Source of the DNA: Rugalucina vietnamica
Taxonomy: Eukaryota; Mollusca; Bivalvia; Lucinida; Lucinidae
Reading direction: 5' to 3'
DNA: 64,000 bases
Assembly: GCA_964017185.1 (NCBI GenBank)
Contig: OZ024874.1
Location: 13,573,957 to 13,637,956, forward strand
In this document: positions 1 to 10,938 of the stretch, in pieces
How the letters are laid out: every line of letters begins with the position of its first letter
Numbering within the stretch: the stretch's first letter is position 1
Notes under the pieces: generated by a model
What the model was told of the DNA's origin: nothing
Database searches by the model: none
The model's input: only the letters and a program-made list of their open reading frames with translations
Made by a program: the position numbers and the translations under genes

Positions 1-895
1 TGCAAGACTTTCACTTTAAATGACATTTTAAAAGTTTTCCCTATTCAAACGCATTGGCGACCTATGTTGAACTTGCCGTAAAAAAAGGTCAAGGTCATCA
101 CAGGGTCATGATTTATATATACATTGTAGTACTTGAGCCATCGATGCTTCATGCCAAGTTTCTTTGAAATCGATGCACCGATTCTGGAGAAGAAGATTTT
201 TGAAGGGTTTTTACCATATATGGGCATTGCAGCCATCTTGGTCATGTGACCTGGATTATTTATATGTACATTGATTACCCCTTCCTATTGCTGCTTCACA
301 TAAAATTTGGCTTTGATTGGCCAACCGGTTTCAGAGGAGATAATGTTTGAATATTACGGTAATATACATGTATATTGCCCCGGGGTGGGGGCATATGAGC
401 CCCTGGGGTCCAATTTTTTTCAGAATCATTAATATTCAGTCCTACTGCCCATTTTCTGCAAGACTTTCACTTTAAATGACATTTTTAAAAGTTTTCCCCA
501 TTCAAATGCATTGGCGACCTATGTTGACCTTGCCGTAAAATAGGTCAAGGTCATCACAGGGTCGTGATTTATATATACATTGTAGTGCTTGAGCCATCAA
601 TGCTTCATGCCAAGTTTCGTTGAAATCAGTCCACCGGTTCTGGAGAAGAAGATTTTTGAAGGGTTTTTACCATATATGGGCATGGCGGCCATCTTGGTCA
701 TGTGACCTGGATTTCTTATATATACATTGGTTCCCCCTTGCTATAGATGCTTCATATAAAATTTGGCTTTGGTTGGCCAAGCGGTTTCAGAGAAGAAGAT
801 CTTTGAAATTGTGGACAGACGGACGGACGGACGGACGCCGGATCATGGCCATCCTATAAGCTCACCTTGTGAGCCTAACGGCTCAGGTGAGCTAA
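1..895 (+). mobile_element. 3' part of composite element family A (460-bp units)
   Basis: Two units of the roughly 460-bp repeat (GCATTGGCGACC near 50 and 510) are followed by a GGAC microsatellite (813-838) and a terminal hairpin at 859-893 pairing AGCTCACCT with AGGTGAGCT. The element ends CTAA at 892-895. The 5' end lies before the window. The same 3' end occurs at 16,321-16,358. Confidence 0.75.
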
Positions 896-899
896 CAAA

Positions 900-1018
900 G
901 CCATTTACACTTCCTTGGGTATTATAAATTATCTTCATGCATCTTGTCCAATGACACATCAGTACCAATGGGGTTCAAACCCATGAACTCTCCATCTGAC
1001 ACACTAACCACCAGCCTA
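900..1018 (-). mobile_element. tRNA-derived SINE fragment
   Basis: On the minus strand this reads like a tRNA head, with a box-A-like TGGTGGTTAGTG and a box-B-like GGGTTTGAACCCC. An unrelated tail follows. It abuts the M2 inverted-repeat element at 1,019. Diverged, so moderate confidence. Confidence 0.45.
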
Positions 1019-1242
1019 CCAGGTCCCAAGGTTATAAAAATATTTTCATGCTCGACTCGGCTGAGCACTACTCATATATATACTAAAATAGCCAAAATTT
1101 AGTGAAATTTCAGGTTTAGATCACCAAAGCATGTAATTTATCCTGCTTATAAATGTTAAAACTGTTGGCATTTTAACTTTTATGAGCAGGATAAATTTTA
1201 GTTTCAGCTGCATTGAGCATGAAAAACTTTTATAACCTTGGA
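1019..1242. mobile_element. MITE family M2, interrupted at its right end
   Basis: The terminal inverted repeat CCAGGTCCCAAGGTTATAAA pairs with TTTATAACCTTGG at 1,230-1,241. Inside is a palindrome around a shared AAAATGCCAAC-type centre. The same family is intact at 35,962-36,210. A 2.7-kb element has inserted in its right end, and the remaining few bases follow at 3,991. Confidence 0.65.
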
Positions 1243-1794
1243 CACAGTGTATATCCGAGCGTATGCAGAACAGACGGTTACGGAACGGACAGACGTTTAC
1301 AGGAGCACGCGCTTTTTCGCGCCAAAAATGTTTTGTACAGTTTTTCATCCAAAACTGTACGCTTCGAATGTATTGTTATATCGGCCTTGCATGTCCATCT
1401 ACTATCTTCCAAAACACCATAATTTCCGGCATGGAAGCCTTGTAGTTTAAGCAGAATTTTGTTGCTTAGCAACAAAAACATTACGGAGCGGAACAGTCTA
1501 CAGATTCGTTTATGTTACGGGGCGGAACAGACGTAGCCTACGAAAAAAACAGACGAATCAGCATACGGAGCGGTCACAGACGGCCATGAATACTACATGA
1601 ACAACACTGTGATGTCAAATATAACACTTTGCGGCAACCTTCTGTATTGTAGCACTCGAACGTGACCAGATGGAATACACCTGGTGACCTGGATCAGCAT
1701 CGTACATGTATCAGAATAGCATCGACTATGTTGTGAAAACAAAAAGTTGTTTGGGGGCAAACTGCAGATCAGAGAGAGAGGAGGGGAGAGGTCC

Positions 1795-1920
1795 CGATAG
1801 CTCAGTGGTAAAAGCGCCCGCTTCGGGGGCGAGATGTCGTGGGTTCGCCCAGGCCGCGCCATATCAAATGCGTTAAAATGGTACCAATGGCTTCCTTGGT
1901 GCTCAGCATCACGAGGCAAT
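1795..1920 (+). mobile_element. tRNA-derived SINE
   Basis: The head has box A (TAGCTCAGTGG) and a box-B-like GGGTTCGCCC. A tail containing GTTAAAATGGTACCA is shared with the copy at 47,095-47,245. It is not a functional tRNA, because the 5' and 3' ends do not pair as an acceptor stem. Confidence 0.7.
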
Positions 1921-3300
1921 CACGGCTTTTCTTCTCCTTTAAATATAGTATCACTAATAGTGCATATCTAACAATAAATTCTAAAATAAAAGACTGAAAA
2001 AAGTCTGAAAAGGTCCGATAATAAGACTCATGTCTGTTTTAACCGGAGGTCTATATGGAAGGCTTGGCATTCGTGCTGAATACGTTAGTAATATAGAGAC
2101 CCTAGAATTTCGGTCAAAGGAAAAGGTTCCCTGTTTGCATACTCAGTCCTTAAGCAAAGTCATCAAGCGAACACCCACCTCCGTACACACCGGCGGGAGT
2201 ACTCTCCAAAGCATCGGTCATATATTCCAAAGTCTTTCCATATATGAATGATGCGCGAGAATCAGCCAAGACGCCGCAAAAGGGAGCTTGCGGCGGGATA
2301 TAAAATCTTTGGCGTGATTTGTAAGCATATATGTGACAGTATCTGACATTTTAGGTCTTGTGGAGTCTAAGTCAGAAATTTAGTTTTTAACATTTTTACA
2401 ATTTTTATTATGTTGATAATCCATGTCTAAAAGCTTTAATGAATAGCGCTAAGGATAAATAAGAAAAATAGAGAAAACACGCACCATCCACAGATTGCAT
2501 TTAAGGTTCTTAATTGGTAAAGAAATGAATTTCCCTTGGAAAATCGTTTGTAACACAGAGTTATAGTACCCTGTTCTGCTGTCCTTAACAGTGAATGTTG
2601 TCTAAATATCACAGAATCGGAAATTGCGAAGGTCTTGCTAGAAATGCCCAACCTGTCTTGTTAGGCAGCGTTTTGAAACTAATGACTGAGTGCGCAAAAT
2701 TCCAATTAACGTCGCATGCAGTTTTGTGACGTCAACTTAGGTTCACGTTTTGTGAAGTCAACGTCGTACCTCCACAAGACCGAAAATCTCAGAGAACGTC
2801 ACAATTATTATGATTCTGTCATGCATCTTACTTATTTGATTTACTCGCAGTTTATTACTATTTAGCCATGCTTGTGCATATTAACACGATGAAGCATCGG
2901 AATATGAACATGATGAAGCATCGAATGAATCCATTGTTGTTATGACGTACGCCATAAACATTTATTAAAGCAAGGATTTAGAATTTTAGATGTCATGACA
3001 AAAACCTGTCGGGAAATGGCTTCCGCTGCCTGATTACTCATTGAAGTGCTAGTGTCGTCTAGCTGTGACAAGGACACAACACCGACTGTCAGCCACTAGC
3101 TAGCTGCGATCCACTGTATACTGGCCGATTGAGATGGCATAGTTGTTTATGACACTGCACCTGGGTTAAAATTGTTTGATTTCTTATTTTATTGTTAGAT
3201 GATAGAAGTGAAATACTTTTCTGTTTACACAACACTCAATGAAACTGCTACATTTAATTCGACACCGACACTGTATTTACTAAATAGAATGTAGTCATGT
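1921..3300. other. Interior of the 2.7-kb element, no gene seen
   Basis: The stretch has short open frames only, none with recognisable protein features. It also contains repeated GATGAAGCATCG phrases near 2,890-2,925. I see no exon or RNA gene. Confidence 0.4.
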
Positions 3301-3999
3301 TCCACAAATAAACGTTCACTTTTCGACCTTGTCCATGCTTCATGCTGATTATATCTCCTTGTGTCAAGTGTATGGACACTGATTCTGAGAGCTACAGAAA
3401 TCATTGTGAGGCGGAATGCTTTGTTACAATATTTGCATATAATAATAAGTTTCTATCCGTATTCTAAAGCTCGCCTACGTCTGTTCCGTTTCGTATGGAA
3501 ATGCGTCATTTCGTCTGTTCCGCTCCGTAACAAACGACTGTACCGCCCCGTAACCATGAAATTACCATACGCTTCAGAAAAAAAAACAAATCTTGGCTAT
3601 TTTTACTGGAAAACATATAAAATATTTAATGTCTGGTGGTTCAGGACATATTTAACTACATACGGACTAAATCCAAAAGGTTGACAATGGCTTATTTTGC
3701 AAGCAATCTCGACACACAGCCCAAAAAAATTACAAAATATGCCATTTTTCACACATCTTGGGCAGTTATGGCGAACCCCCTGAACAATCATTGTGCTCAA
3801 GAGCACAGACAACTAGACGGGTATGTATGCAACACATCTGCTCTAGTTTGGTCTCAATATTTGCATTAGTCACTTTAAAAGAACGGAAAAACATTTTTAG
3901 CGCGAAAAAGCGCGCGCTCCTGTAAACGTCTGTCCGTTCCGTAACCGTCTGTTCTGCATACGCTCGGATATACACTGTGATAACCTTGGAGCCAGGCCC

Positions 4000-4769
4000 C
4001 CTTTAAAACCAGTGGCTTACTGGTGTACATATATCATGACTCAAATGTATAAGTCTAACACAAGGTACTGTATTGTAGCTGCAAAGTCTAGAATCTATTT
4101 TTACCATGCACCTATGCCCAGTGTCGTTTAAGGCTTAATAATGGTGTATGGCAACCAATTTACCAGTTAATGCAATAATAATTATTTCCAAAATTAAAAA
4201 CTTACTTTCCAAAAATGTCAGTAAAACTTTTAAACTGATATTGCAAGAAAAGAGCAAGCAAAGGTTAGACTTCCATAAAAGCTTAATGTTGAAGATGAAA
4301 ATAGATTGCCCACTTGAAGCACAAAAGCGATTTTTAACAATAAGTAATTTATAAGAATGACAGATAAAAAATGTTTGATTTTTTGTGCCCATTATACATG
4401 TTGGCAGTCATTATGTACTTTCATAGCGAAATTCATGAAGTAAAGTTTTCAAATTCTGAGAAAAAACGCTTGATTTCATTGTGCATTTATTTGTTTAAAA
4501 CATAAAATCTGTTTAAATAGCATGGTACAATGTATAGAGATTTGAGATGCAATGGCTTGCACTAGAAGTTCTCTAATTTCAAGCAGTAACTGTTTTACAG
4601 TCAGAAAATAGGCACCACCACATCAAAGGGACACTAAGTAATGCCCCTCCGGGATTAAAGTGAAAGTTATACGAGAAAACTACGTCTAGATGCCATATGT
4701 TAAGTACCTTAATGAAGCCCGACTTGGGTTGCTGCAAGAAGATAACATTACACCAGTTAAAGCATTGAC
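4000..4769. other. Intergenic or intronic stretch without gene
   Basis: AT-rich unique-looking sequence. Short open frames on both strands lack splice-site support or protein-like composition. Nothing was identified. Confidence 0.4.
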
Positions 4770-4998
4770 ATTACGAAAACACGCCCATGCAATATACAGA
4801 AAAAATGTTTGGCTGTAAAAATGATAATTTTCAATGGAAAAATTTTGATATTTTTCTAATTTTTGCTCAAAACATTGATTGTGGGTACACGTTTTGGAGC
4901 AAAAATAAGAAAAATAGGTATACCCCTGCAAACCCCAGTTTTTCTATATAAAAGTGGGGTTTAAGGGGGTATTCATAGCACGGACGATGTTTTCCTGA
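4770..4998 (-). mobile_element. MITE family M3
   Basis: The ends ATTACGAAAACACGCCCATG and GGACGATGTTTTCCTGATG are inverted versions of the M3 terminal repeat. Inside, GATTGTGGGTAC and the AGTGGGGTTT block are shared with the other M3 copies. Confidence 0.7.
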
Positions 4999-5385
4999 TG
5001 GCATTAACCATACAACAACTATAGCTATATGTATACAGGTTAAGATAGATACACGTCATAATACACATCATAATGCATGTACATGCACTTTCAGCTTTAT
5101 CATAAAAAAAAATATTTTTAAGAGATTTCAATATGAAAATGTCAATCAAGTTGTAGAAATGTAAAATTAGAGATAATACACAATTGTGACAGATAAACCA
5201 ATGCACTGCCTGCCTGATCTACACATGATCTTTGCAAAATAAATTATCAAAAGAACAGGTTTTGTATGATTCTACTCCTTACAAATTCTAATTAAATTGA
5301 GACCATACCAGACTCAGCAAAGTTGCATGTCCTTTCCATTTGATATGAAGAGTTTTCTAATACTGATCAGGCTCATTAGTATACA

Positions 5386-5663
5386 TCACGAAAACATGTC
5401 CGTGTGATGTTTACCCCCTTGAACCCCACTTTTATATAGCAAAACTGGGGTATGCAGGGGTATACCTATTTTTCTTATTTTTGCTCCAAAACATAGATTG
5501 TGGGTACTAGTTAGAACCGCCTCGGTGAGGCGGTTCTAACGTGCACCCACAATCTATGTTTTGAGCAAAAATAAGAAAAATATCAATTTTTTTCAGATGA
5601 AAATTTTCAATTTTTGTAGCTAAAATAAATCTCTGTATATTGCATGGGCAAGTTTTCGTAATG
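5386..5663 (+). mobile_element. MITE family M3, best-preserved copy
   Basis: The terminal inverted repeat TCACGAAAACATGTCC pairs with GGGCAAGTTTTCGTAATGA. A central perfect hairpin GAACCGCCTC/GAGGCGGTTC lies at about 5,514-5,539, flanked by inverted GATTGTGGGT/ACCCACAATC. Confidence 0.8.
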
Positions 5664-5699
5664 ACTTCTTGTATTATTTTGATTCTTTGTTGTTCAAAA

Positions 5700-5882
5700 C
5701 TTCACGATTGATTTTTTCAGTCATGTTGGGACAAAGCCTCCACTTCCTGGGTTCTTAACCAGTACTATGGAGAGGTGGAAGTGTCTTGTTCAAGAACACT
5801 GCACAACAGAAGCATATTTCAAGCCCCTGACCACTCGATTCAGAGCTCCATACTCTACCACTAAGTCACCACACTCCCTACG
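5700..5882 (-). mobile_element. tRNA-derived SINE remnant
   Basis: On the minus strand a box-A-like TGACTTAGTGGTAGAG is followed by a body with TTCTTGAACAAGACACTT. Diverged relatives with the same body lie at 10,095-10,235, 33,190-33,335 and 33,715-33,890. Confidence 0.5.
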
Positions 5883-6480
5883 ATAATCAACATTTTAAAA
5901 CAAAAGTAAAAATAATCATTCCGCTATATTCCGAAAAGGTTTTAGTGGAAAAAGAAAAAGAGAAAAAATCTGAAGTATAAACAAGGAAACCTGCATATTT
6001 TAACTATGGCCATGAACTTGAGAACATGTTAACATAATTGTCAAAGTAATAAAAAAGAACAACTAAATTCCCATGAGAACAGATAGAATATCTGAATATC
6101 TAAGAGTGACTTTCATTATCTTGTTATGGGTGCTCGCTGAAACATTTTCTGATTTGCATTCATAAAGTATGATTCAACTTTATTTATCATGAATTAATGA
6201 AAATCAGCCTTATTTTTTAAAAATAACAATAACTCGATTCCTCTGATTAATTAATATTTACAATTCAGCCCAAGCTTCCCCATGCAAGTTAAAATACCCC
6301 CACCGCTACCGCCACCACCACAATAAAAGGATGTAAATTAAGCTCTTATCTGATTGAATAAAACTAGTTTGTGCATATATCTAGACTAAGCTTATCTTGT
6401 GATTTTTTATTATGCTGCCCCAGTTGGCACAATAAAGAGAAACACTCCTCTCTAATCCCCTGGATTTATTTTTTTCCATT
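5883..6480. other. AT-rich stretch without gene
   Basis: No open frame with coding character, no tandem structure and no inverted ends were seen. Confidence 0.35.
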
Positions 6481-6733
6481 AGGAAAACATGTCCATGTAA
6501 TGTATACCTCTTTGAACCCCAATTTTATATACTGAAAATGGGGTTTGCAGGGGTATACCTATTTTTCTTATGTTTGATCCAAAACATAGATTGTGTGTAC
6601 TAGTGGTTCTAACGTGTACCCACAATTAATATTTTGAGTAAAAAATTAAAATTATCAAAATTTTTCCAATGAAATTTTTATCATTTTTCAAGGTGCAAAA
6701 TCGCAGAATAATGTAAGGGCAAGTTTTCATTAT
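6481..6733 (+). mobile_element. MITE family M3
   Basis: It has diverged ends AGGAAAACATGTCCATG and GGCAAGTTTTCATTATG, and the internal GGGGTATACCTATTTTTCTT block. The central hairpin is reduced. Confidence 0.65.
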
Positions 6734-6800
6734 GCAAAAGCATCTACGGTGTGGTTAAGTCCCCTACTAACAAAGCCCCAATACTGATAAGTAAACTAGA

Positions 6801-9022
6801 ATTGTCAGAGAATCTGACTATAGCCCCGCTTCTCAGGTTTTTTTTGCAGGGTGAAAAAAAACAATGACAGGTAACTATCACAGGCTATCACAAGCCAGAT
6901 CTCATCAATATTGATGCTCATACAAAATTTGGTCTGATTATGTCAATTCTTTCTCTGTCAAAATTTTGCGAAAAATGACGGTAATAATCCAAAGCTAGAT
7001 CTTGTCAATGATGATGTGCATACAAAATTTAGACGGATTCTGTCAATTCGTTCTGAAGATATTGAGCGGAAACAAAATTCTGAAGTCAATCAAGGGCTGT
7101 TAACTCCATCAAAATTTTGTGAAAAATGACGGGTAACAATCCCAAGCCAGATCTTGTCAATGTTGATGTGCATACAAAATTTGGTTGGATTCTGTCAATT
7201 CGTTCTCAAGATATTGAGCGGAAACGAAATTCTGACGTTAATTAAGGGCCATAACTCTGTCAAAATTTAACAAAAACTGAAGGGTATTACAATCCCAAGC
7301 TAGATCTTGTCAATGTTGATGTGCATACAAAATTTGGTCGGATTCTGTCAATGCGTTCTCAAGATATTGAGCGGAAACGAAATTCGGACGTCAATTAAGG
7401 GCCGTAACTCCGTCAAAATTTTGCGAAAAATGACGGGTAACAATCCCAAGCTAGATCTTGTCAATGATGATGTGCATACAAAATTTGGTCCGATTCTGTC
7501 AACTTGTTCTCAAGATATTGAGCGGAAACGAAATTCTCACGTCAATCAAGGGCCATAACTCCGTCAAAATTTTGCGAAAAATGACGGGCAACAATCCCAA
7601 GCTAGATCTTGTTTATGTTGATGTGCATACAAAATTTGGTCGGATTCTGTCAATTTGTTCTCAAGATATTGAGCGGAAACGAAATTCTGATGTCAATCAA
7701 GGGCCGTAACTCCGTCAAAATTTTGCAAATAATAACAGGTAACAATCCCAAGCTAGATCATGTCAATGTTGATGTGCATACAAAATTTGGTCGGATTCTG
7801 TCAATGCGTTCTCAAGATATTGAGCGGAAACGAAATTCTGACGTTAATCAAGGGCCATAACTCTGTCAAAATTTTGCGAAAAATGACGGGTAACAATCCC
7901 AAGCTAGGTCCTGTCAATGATGATGTGCATACAAAATTTGGTCCGATTCTGTCAATTCGTTCTCAAGATATTGAGCGGAAACGAAATTCTGACGTCAATC
8001 AAGGGCCATAACTCCGTCAAAATTTTGCGAAAAATGACGGGCAACAATCCCAAGCTCGATCTTGTTTATGTTGATGTGCATACAAAATTTGGTCGGATTC
8101 TGTCAATTTGTTCTCAAGATATTGAGCGGAAACGAAATTCTGATGTCAATCAAGGGCCGTAACTCCGTCAAAATTTTGCAAATAATAACAGGTAACAATC
8201 CCAAGCTAGATCATGTCAATGTTGATGTGCATACAAAATTTGGTCGGATTCTGTCAATGCGTTCTCAAGATATTGAGCGGAAACGAAATTCTGACGTTAA
8301 TCAAGGGCCATAACTCTGTCAAAATTTTGCGAAAAATGACGGGTAACAATCCCAAGCTAGGTCCTGTCAATGATGATGTGCATACAAAATTTGGTCCGAT
8401 TCTGTCAATTCGTTCTCAAGATATTGAGCGGAAACGAAATTCTGGCGTCAATCAAGGGCCATAACTCCGTCAAAATTTTGCGAAAAATGACGGGTAACAA
8501 TCCCAAGCAAGATCTTGTCAATGATGATATGCATACAAAATTTGGTCTGATTCTGTCAATTTATTCTCAAGATATTGAGCGGAAACGAAATTCTGACGTC
8601 AATCAAGGGCCATAACTCCGTCAAAATTTTGCGATAAACGATGGGTAACAATCCCAAGCTAGATCTTGTCAATGTTGATGTGCATACAAAATTTGGTCAG
8701 ATTCTGTCAATTCGTTCTCAAGATATTGAACGGAAACAAAATTCTGACATCAATCAAGGGCCATAACTCCGTCAAAATTTTGCGAAAAATGACGGGTAAC
8801 AATCCCAAGCTAGATCTTGTCAATGTTGATGTGCATACAAAATTTGGTCAGATTCTGTCGAGCCATTCTCAAGATAATGAATGGAAACAAAAATGTCGGA
8901 AGGACGGAAGGACAGAAGGACAGAAGGACGGAATAACGGAATAACAGAATAACGGAATAACGGAACTACGGAAGGACAGGGTGAATCCAGTATAGCCCCC
9001 ACTTTTTCAAAGCGGGGCTATA
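6801..9022 (+). mobile_element. Composite tandem-core element, 151-bp units
   Basis: The 5' subterminal CTATAGCCCCGCTT (6,818 on) is the inverse of the 3' terminal hairpin arm AAGCGGGGCTATA (9,010-9,021). The core is about 13 units of 151 bp, each with GATGTGCATACAAAATTTGG and GGGCCATAACTC. A GGAC/GGAA microsatellite (8,893-8,978) precedes the 3' hairpin. The open frames inside recur every 151 bp and are not genes. A short copy lies at 54,153-54,847. Confidence 0.85.
6900..8880 (+). repeat. 151-bp tandem array with a 453-bp higher-order repeat
   Basis: Units recur at exactly 151 bp through most of the array. Three consecutive units (about 7,609-8,061) are repeated almost identically as the next three (about 8,062-8,514), which is a 453-bp higher-order unit. 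Confidence 0.85.
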
Positions 9023-9312
9023 AATAAGATTATTATGTAAACTGAAAAGCTGAATGCCCCTAAACGATTTAGCATGCTTCCATGACAATGACTGACCAAG
9101 ATAATGATGATCTCTCATGCCCAAATTGCTATGGGCTAAACTTGCACCATGATGCACTCTATATAATGCAGTTCCATTTTCTTCATGGCCTGGAGCTCTG
9201 TTTTTTTCAGCAGTATATATAGATCATTTCTTTTTTACTATTTGATGCAAAACTTTTGTACATCGTTCGAAACTGATTTCTTCTGTTTTATTTAGCCATA
9301 GACAGCATATTT

Positions 9313-9526
9313 GAGCCGCATCATGAGGAAACCGGATTTTTGTCTATACGAAAACAAAGGTGCAGATCAGCTTCACAGTAACTGCGAAGCTGATCAGCGC
9401 CTTTCTTTTCACTACACAGATAGTACAATTTCTCTTCTTCTAAAATTCCAAATTTCAAGCTTCCAGCCTGCTTCTGTGACTGCACAGGTTGGTTTGTGTC
9501 AGACCAGTTTTCTCGCGTTGCTGCTC
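9313..9526 (+). mobile_element. MITE family M1
   Basis: It starts GAGCCGCATCATGAGG and ends with a diverged GCTGCTC. Central hairpin GATCAGCTTCACAG/CTGCGAAGCTGATC. Flanks ATTT and ATTA are close to a 4-bp duplication. Confidence 0.8.
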
Positions 9527-9573
9527 ATTAATGTCAACAGCCAGATTCACTTCTCTTTCCAATGCTTTAATTT

Positions 9574-9794
9574 GAGCATGTGCATGGGAAAACCAACAAT
9601 CTGCATAGGCGAAAACAAAGACGCAGATCAGCTTCGCGGTAACCGCGAAGCTGATCAGCGCCTTTGTTTTCGCTACACGGATAGTACAATCTCTCTTCTT
9701 CTTAAATCTCTAGCCTGCTTCTGTGACTGTACAGCCTGGTTTGTGTTGGACCTGGTCTGAAACCCAAATTGTTGGTTTTCTCATGCACAGGCTC
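9574..9794 (+). mobile_element. MITE family M1
   Basis: Target duplication ATTT on both sides. The central hairpin is perfect, with the TTCGCGG/CCGCGAA arm type. Confidence 0.82.
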
Positions 9795-9903
9795 ATTTGA
9801 TCAAAAAGATTTTCCTTAGTTTACTCAGGTTCTAGTTTATCATTTGAATCTGTTTTAATTTACCAAAATTCACAAATTCTTCAATTTTCTTGATACAAAG
9901 ACA

Positions 9904-9930
9904 TTATTATTATTATTATCATTATTATTT
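9904..9930. repeat. ATT microsatellite
   Basis: Short (ATT)n run with one interruption. Confidence 0.8.
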
Positions 9931-10030
9931 CTGTCAAGCAATGAGAGCTTTGAATGTTCTTGACCCTAGGTGCCCTAAACTATTGTTGTAAGCCCATTAC
10001 AGTTATAGTAACCTAACTTTGCAGAAGATT

Positions 10031-10075
10031 TGTGTGTGTGTGTATGTGTGTGTGTGTGTGTCAGTGTGTGTGTTG
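10031..10075. repeat. TG microsatellite
   Basis: (TG)n with a few interruptions. Confidence 0.85.
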
Positions 10076-10094
10076 TAACTTGTATGAATGTCCA

Positions 10095-10235
10095 AGTCAA
10101 CAAGTTTTCAGTTAAGTCCGAACAAAGACACCGTTTCCTGTGCACTTAACCAGTACTATGTGTAGCTAAAAATGTCTTGCTCAAGGACGCCTCAAGGCTC
10201 AGTTGACACCTATCACTTAGGCCACTGCACTCCCT
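10095..10235 (-). mobile_element. tRNA-derived SINE remnant
   Basis: A diverged copy of the family at 5,700-5,882, sharing the CTTGAGCAAGACATTT-like block on the minus strand. Confidence 0.4.
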
Positions 10236-10267
10236 GATTCTGCAGTAACGAACTGGAAAGTTTAGAG

Positions 10268-10500
10268 GAGCCGCGGCGGGAGAAAAACGGTCTTCCGGGC
10301 TTCCGACCAGGTCTGACACAAACTAGCCTGTACAGCCACAGAAGACAGCAAGCAGCTTGAAATTTCGGATTTAAAAAGAAAGGGATTGTACTATCCGTGT
10401 AGCGAAAACAAAGGCGCTGATCAGCTTCGCAGTTACTGCGAAGCTGATCTGCACCTTTGTTTTCGAATGTAGGCAAAAATGTTTTCTCATGATACGGCTC
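10268..10500 (-). mobile_element. MITE family M1
   Basis: Exact 4-bp target duplication AGAG. Perfect central hairpin of the TTCGCAG/CTGCGAA type. Confidence 0.85.
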
Positions 10501-10834
10501 AGAGTATTCTAACTATAAAAGTTTTATCTACTATAGTTATGTCTAAATAAAATAAAGGATTCTACAGTATCAAAACTAGAGAAGCATGAACTATATAATG
10601 TGACATTAAGATCTAAGGAATGGTCTGGTAGAATGCATTTAAAATGTATCCTTTTATGATACGTTAAGTTAGAATCTTCCATTTTGCACTTAGTATCCCT
10701 AATTTCACTTTTGTGATCCTATACAAACCCTTCCAAACCATTCTGCTGTTACAACACCACAAGCCAAAATCAAAAACATGTGAGCTCCACAATGAAGAAA
10801 ATGAAAAAATGTATCTAACGTTTTGTACAAATAC

Positions 10835-10938
10835 TTGTGAAGGCGGCCTCTTGGTTGGTCCCTTGGCTCTGTTCGCTGTCAGATGTACCAGTTTCTCCCC
10901 AGCAGGTTCGACATGTTCAAAACTGGAGCCGGTAGATT
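10835..10938 (-). CDS. SH3KBP1/CD2AP-like: Adaptor exon 11: capping-protein interaction (CPI) motif
   Basis: This 104-nt exon follows acceptor GTCTCATTACAG and ends at donor GTATTT. It encodes [20 protein letters not shown], then [31 protein letters not shown] fits the CPI consensus LxHxTxxRPKxxxRRxP, by which CIN85, CD2AP and CARMIL bind actin capping protein. It has two substitutions: Ala for Pro after the first Arg, and Lys for Arg in the later pair. It ends in phase 0 and must continue into C-terminal exons that I could not find. An M3 transposon edge lies 15 nt upstream of the acceptor. Confidence 0.9.

Larger units (their letters stand above)
1243..3979. mobile_element. 2.7-kb non-autonomous DNA transposon with 95-bp inverted ends
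   Basis: The ends CACAGTGTATATCCGAGC... are inverted and near-identical for about 95 bp (1,243-1,337 against 3,885-3,979). An 11-bp target duplication, ATAACCTTGGA, flanks it at 1,232-1,242 and 3,980-3,990. Subterminal blocks repeat GGAACAGAC or its complement. No transposase-like frame is present. A 9-11-bp duplication with long inverted ends suggests a Mutator-like element, but that is inference. A SINE lies inside at 1,795-1,920. Confidence 0.85.

Noticed and set aside
1797..1866. A functional tRNA gene.
   Set aside because: Boxes A and B are present, but the ends do not form an acceptor stem and the downstream sequence matches another SINE copy.
4490..4603. Minus-strand LLLEIRELLVQAIAS as a candidate C-terminal coiled-coil exon.
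   Set aside because: The would-be acceptor lacks a pyrimidine tract and the frame ends without heptads. Probably chance.
7307..8944. Series of 83-codon open frames.
   Set aside because: They recur every 151 bp because the tandem unit is open in one frame. There is no start context, splice sites or protein-like composition.
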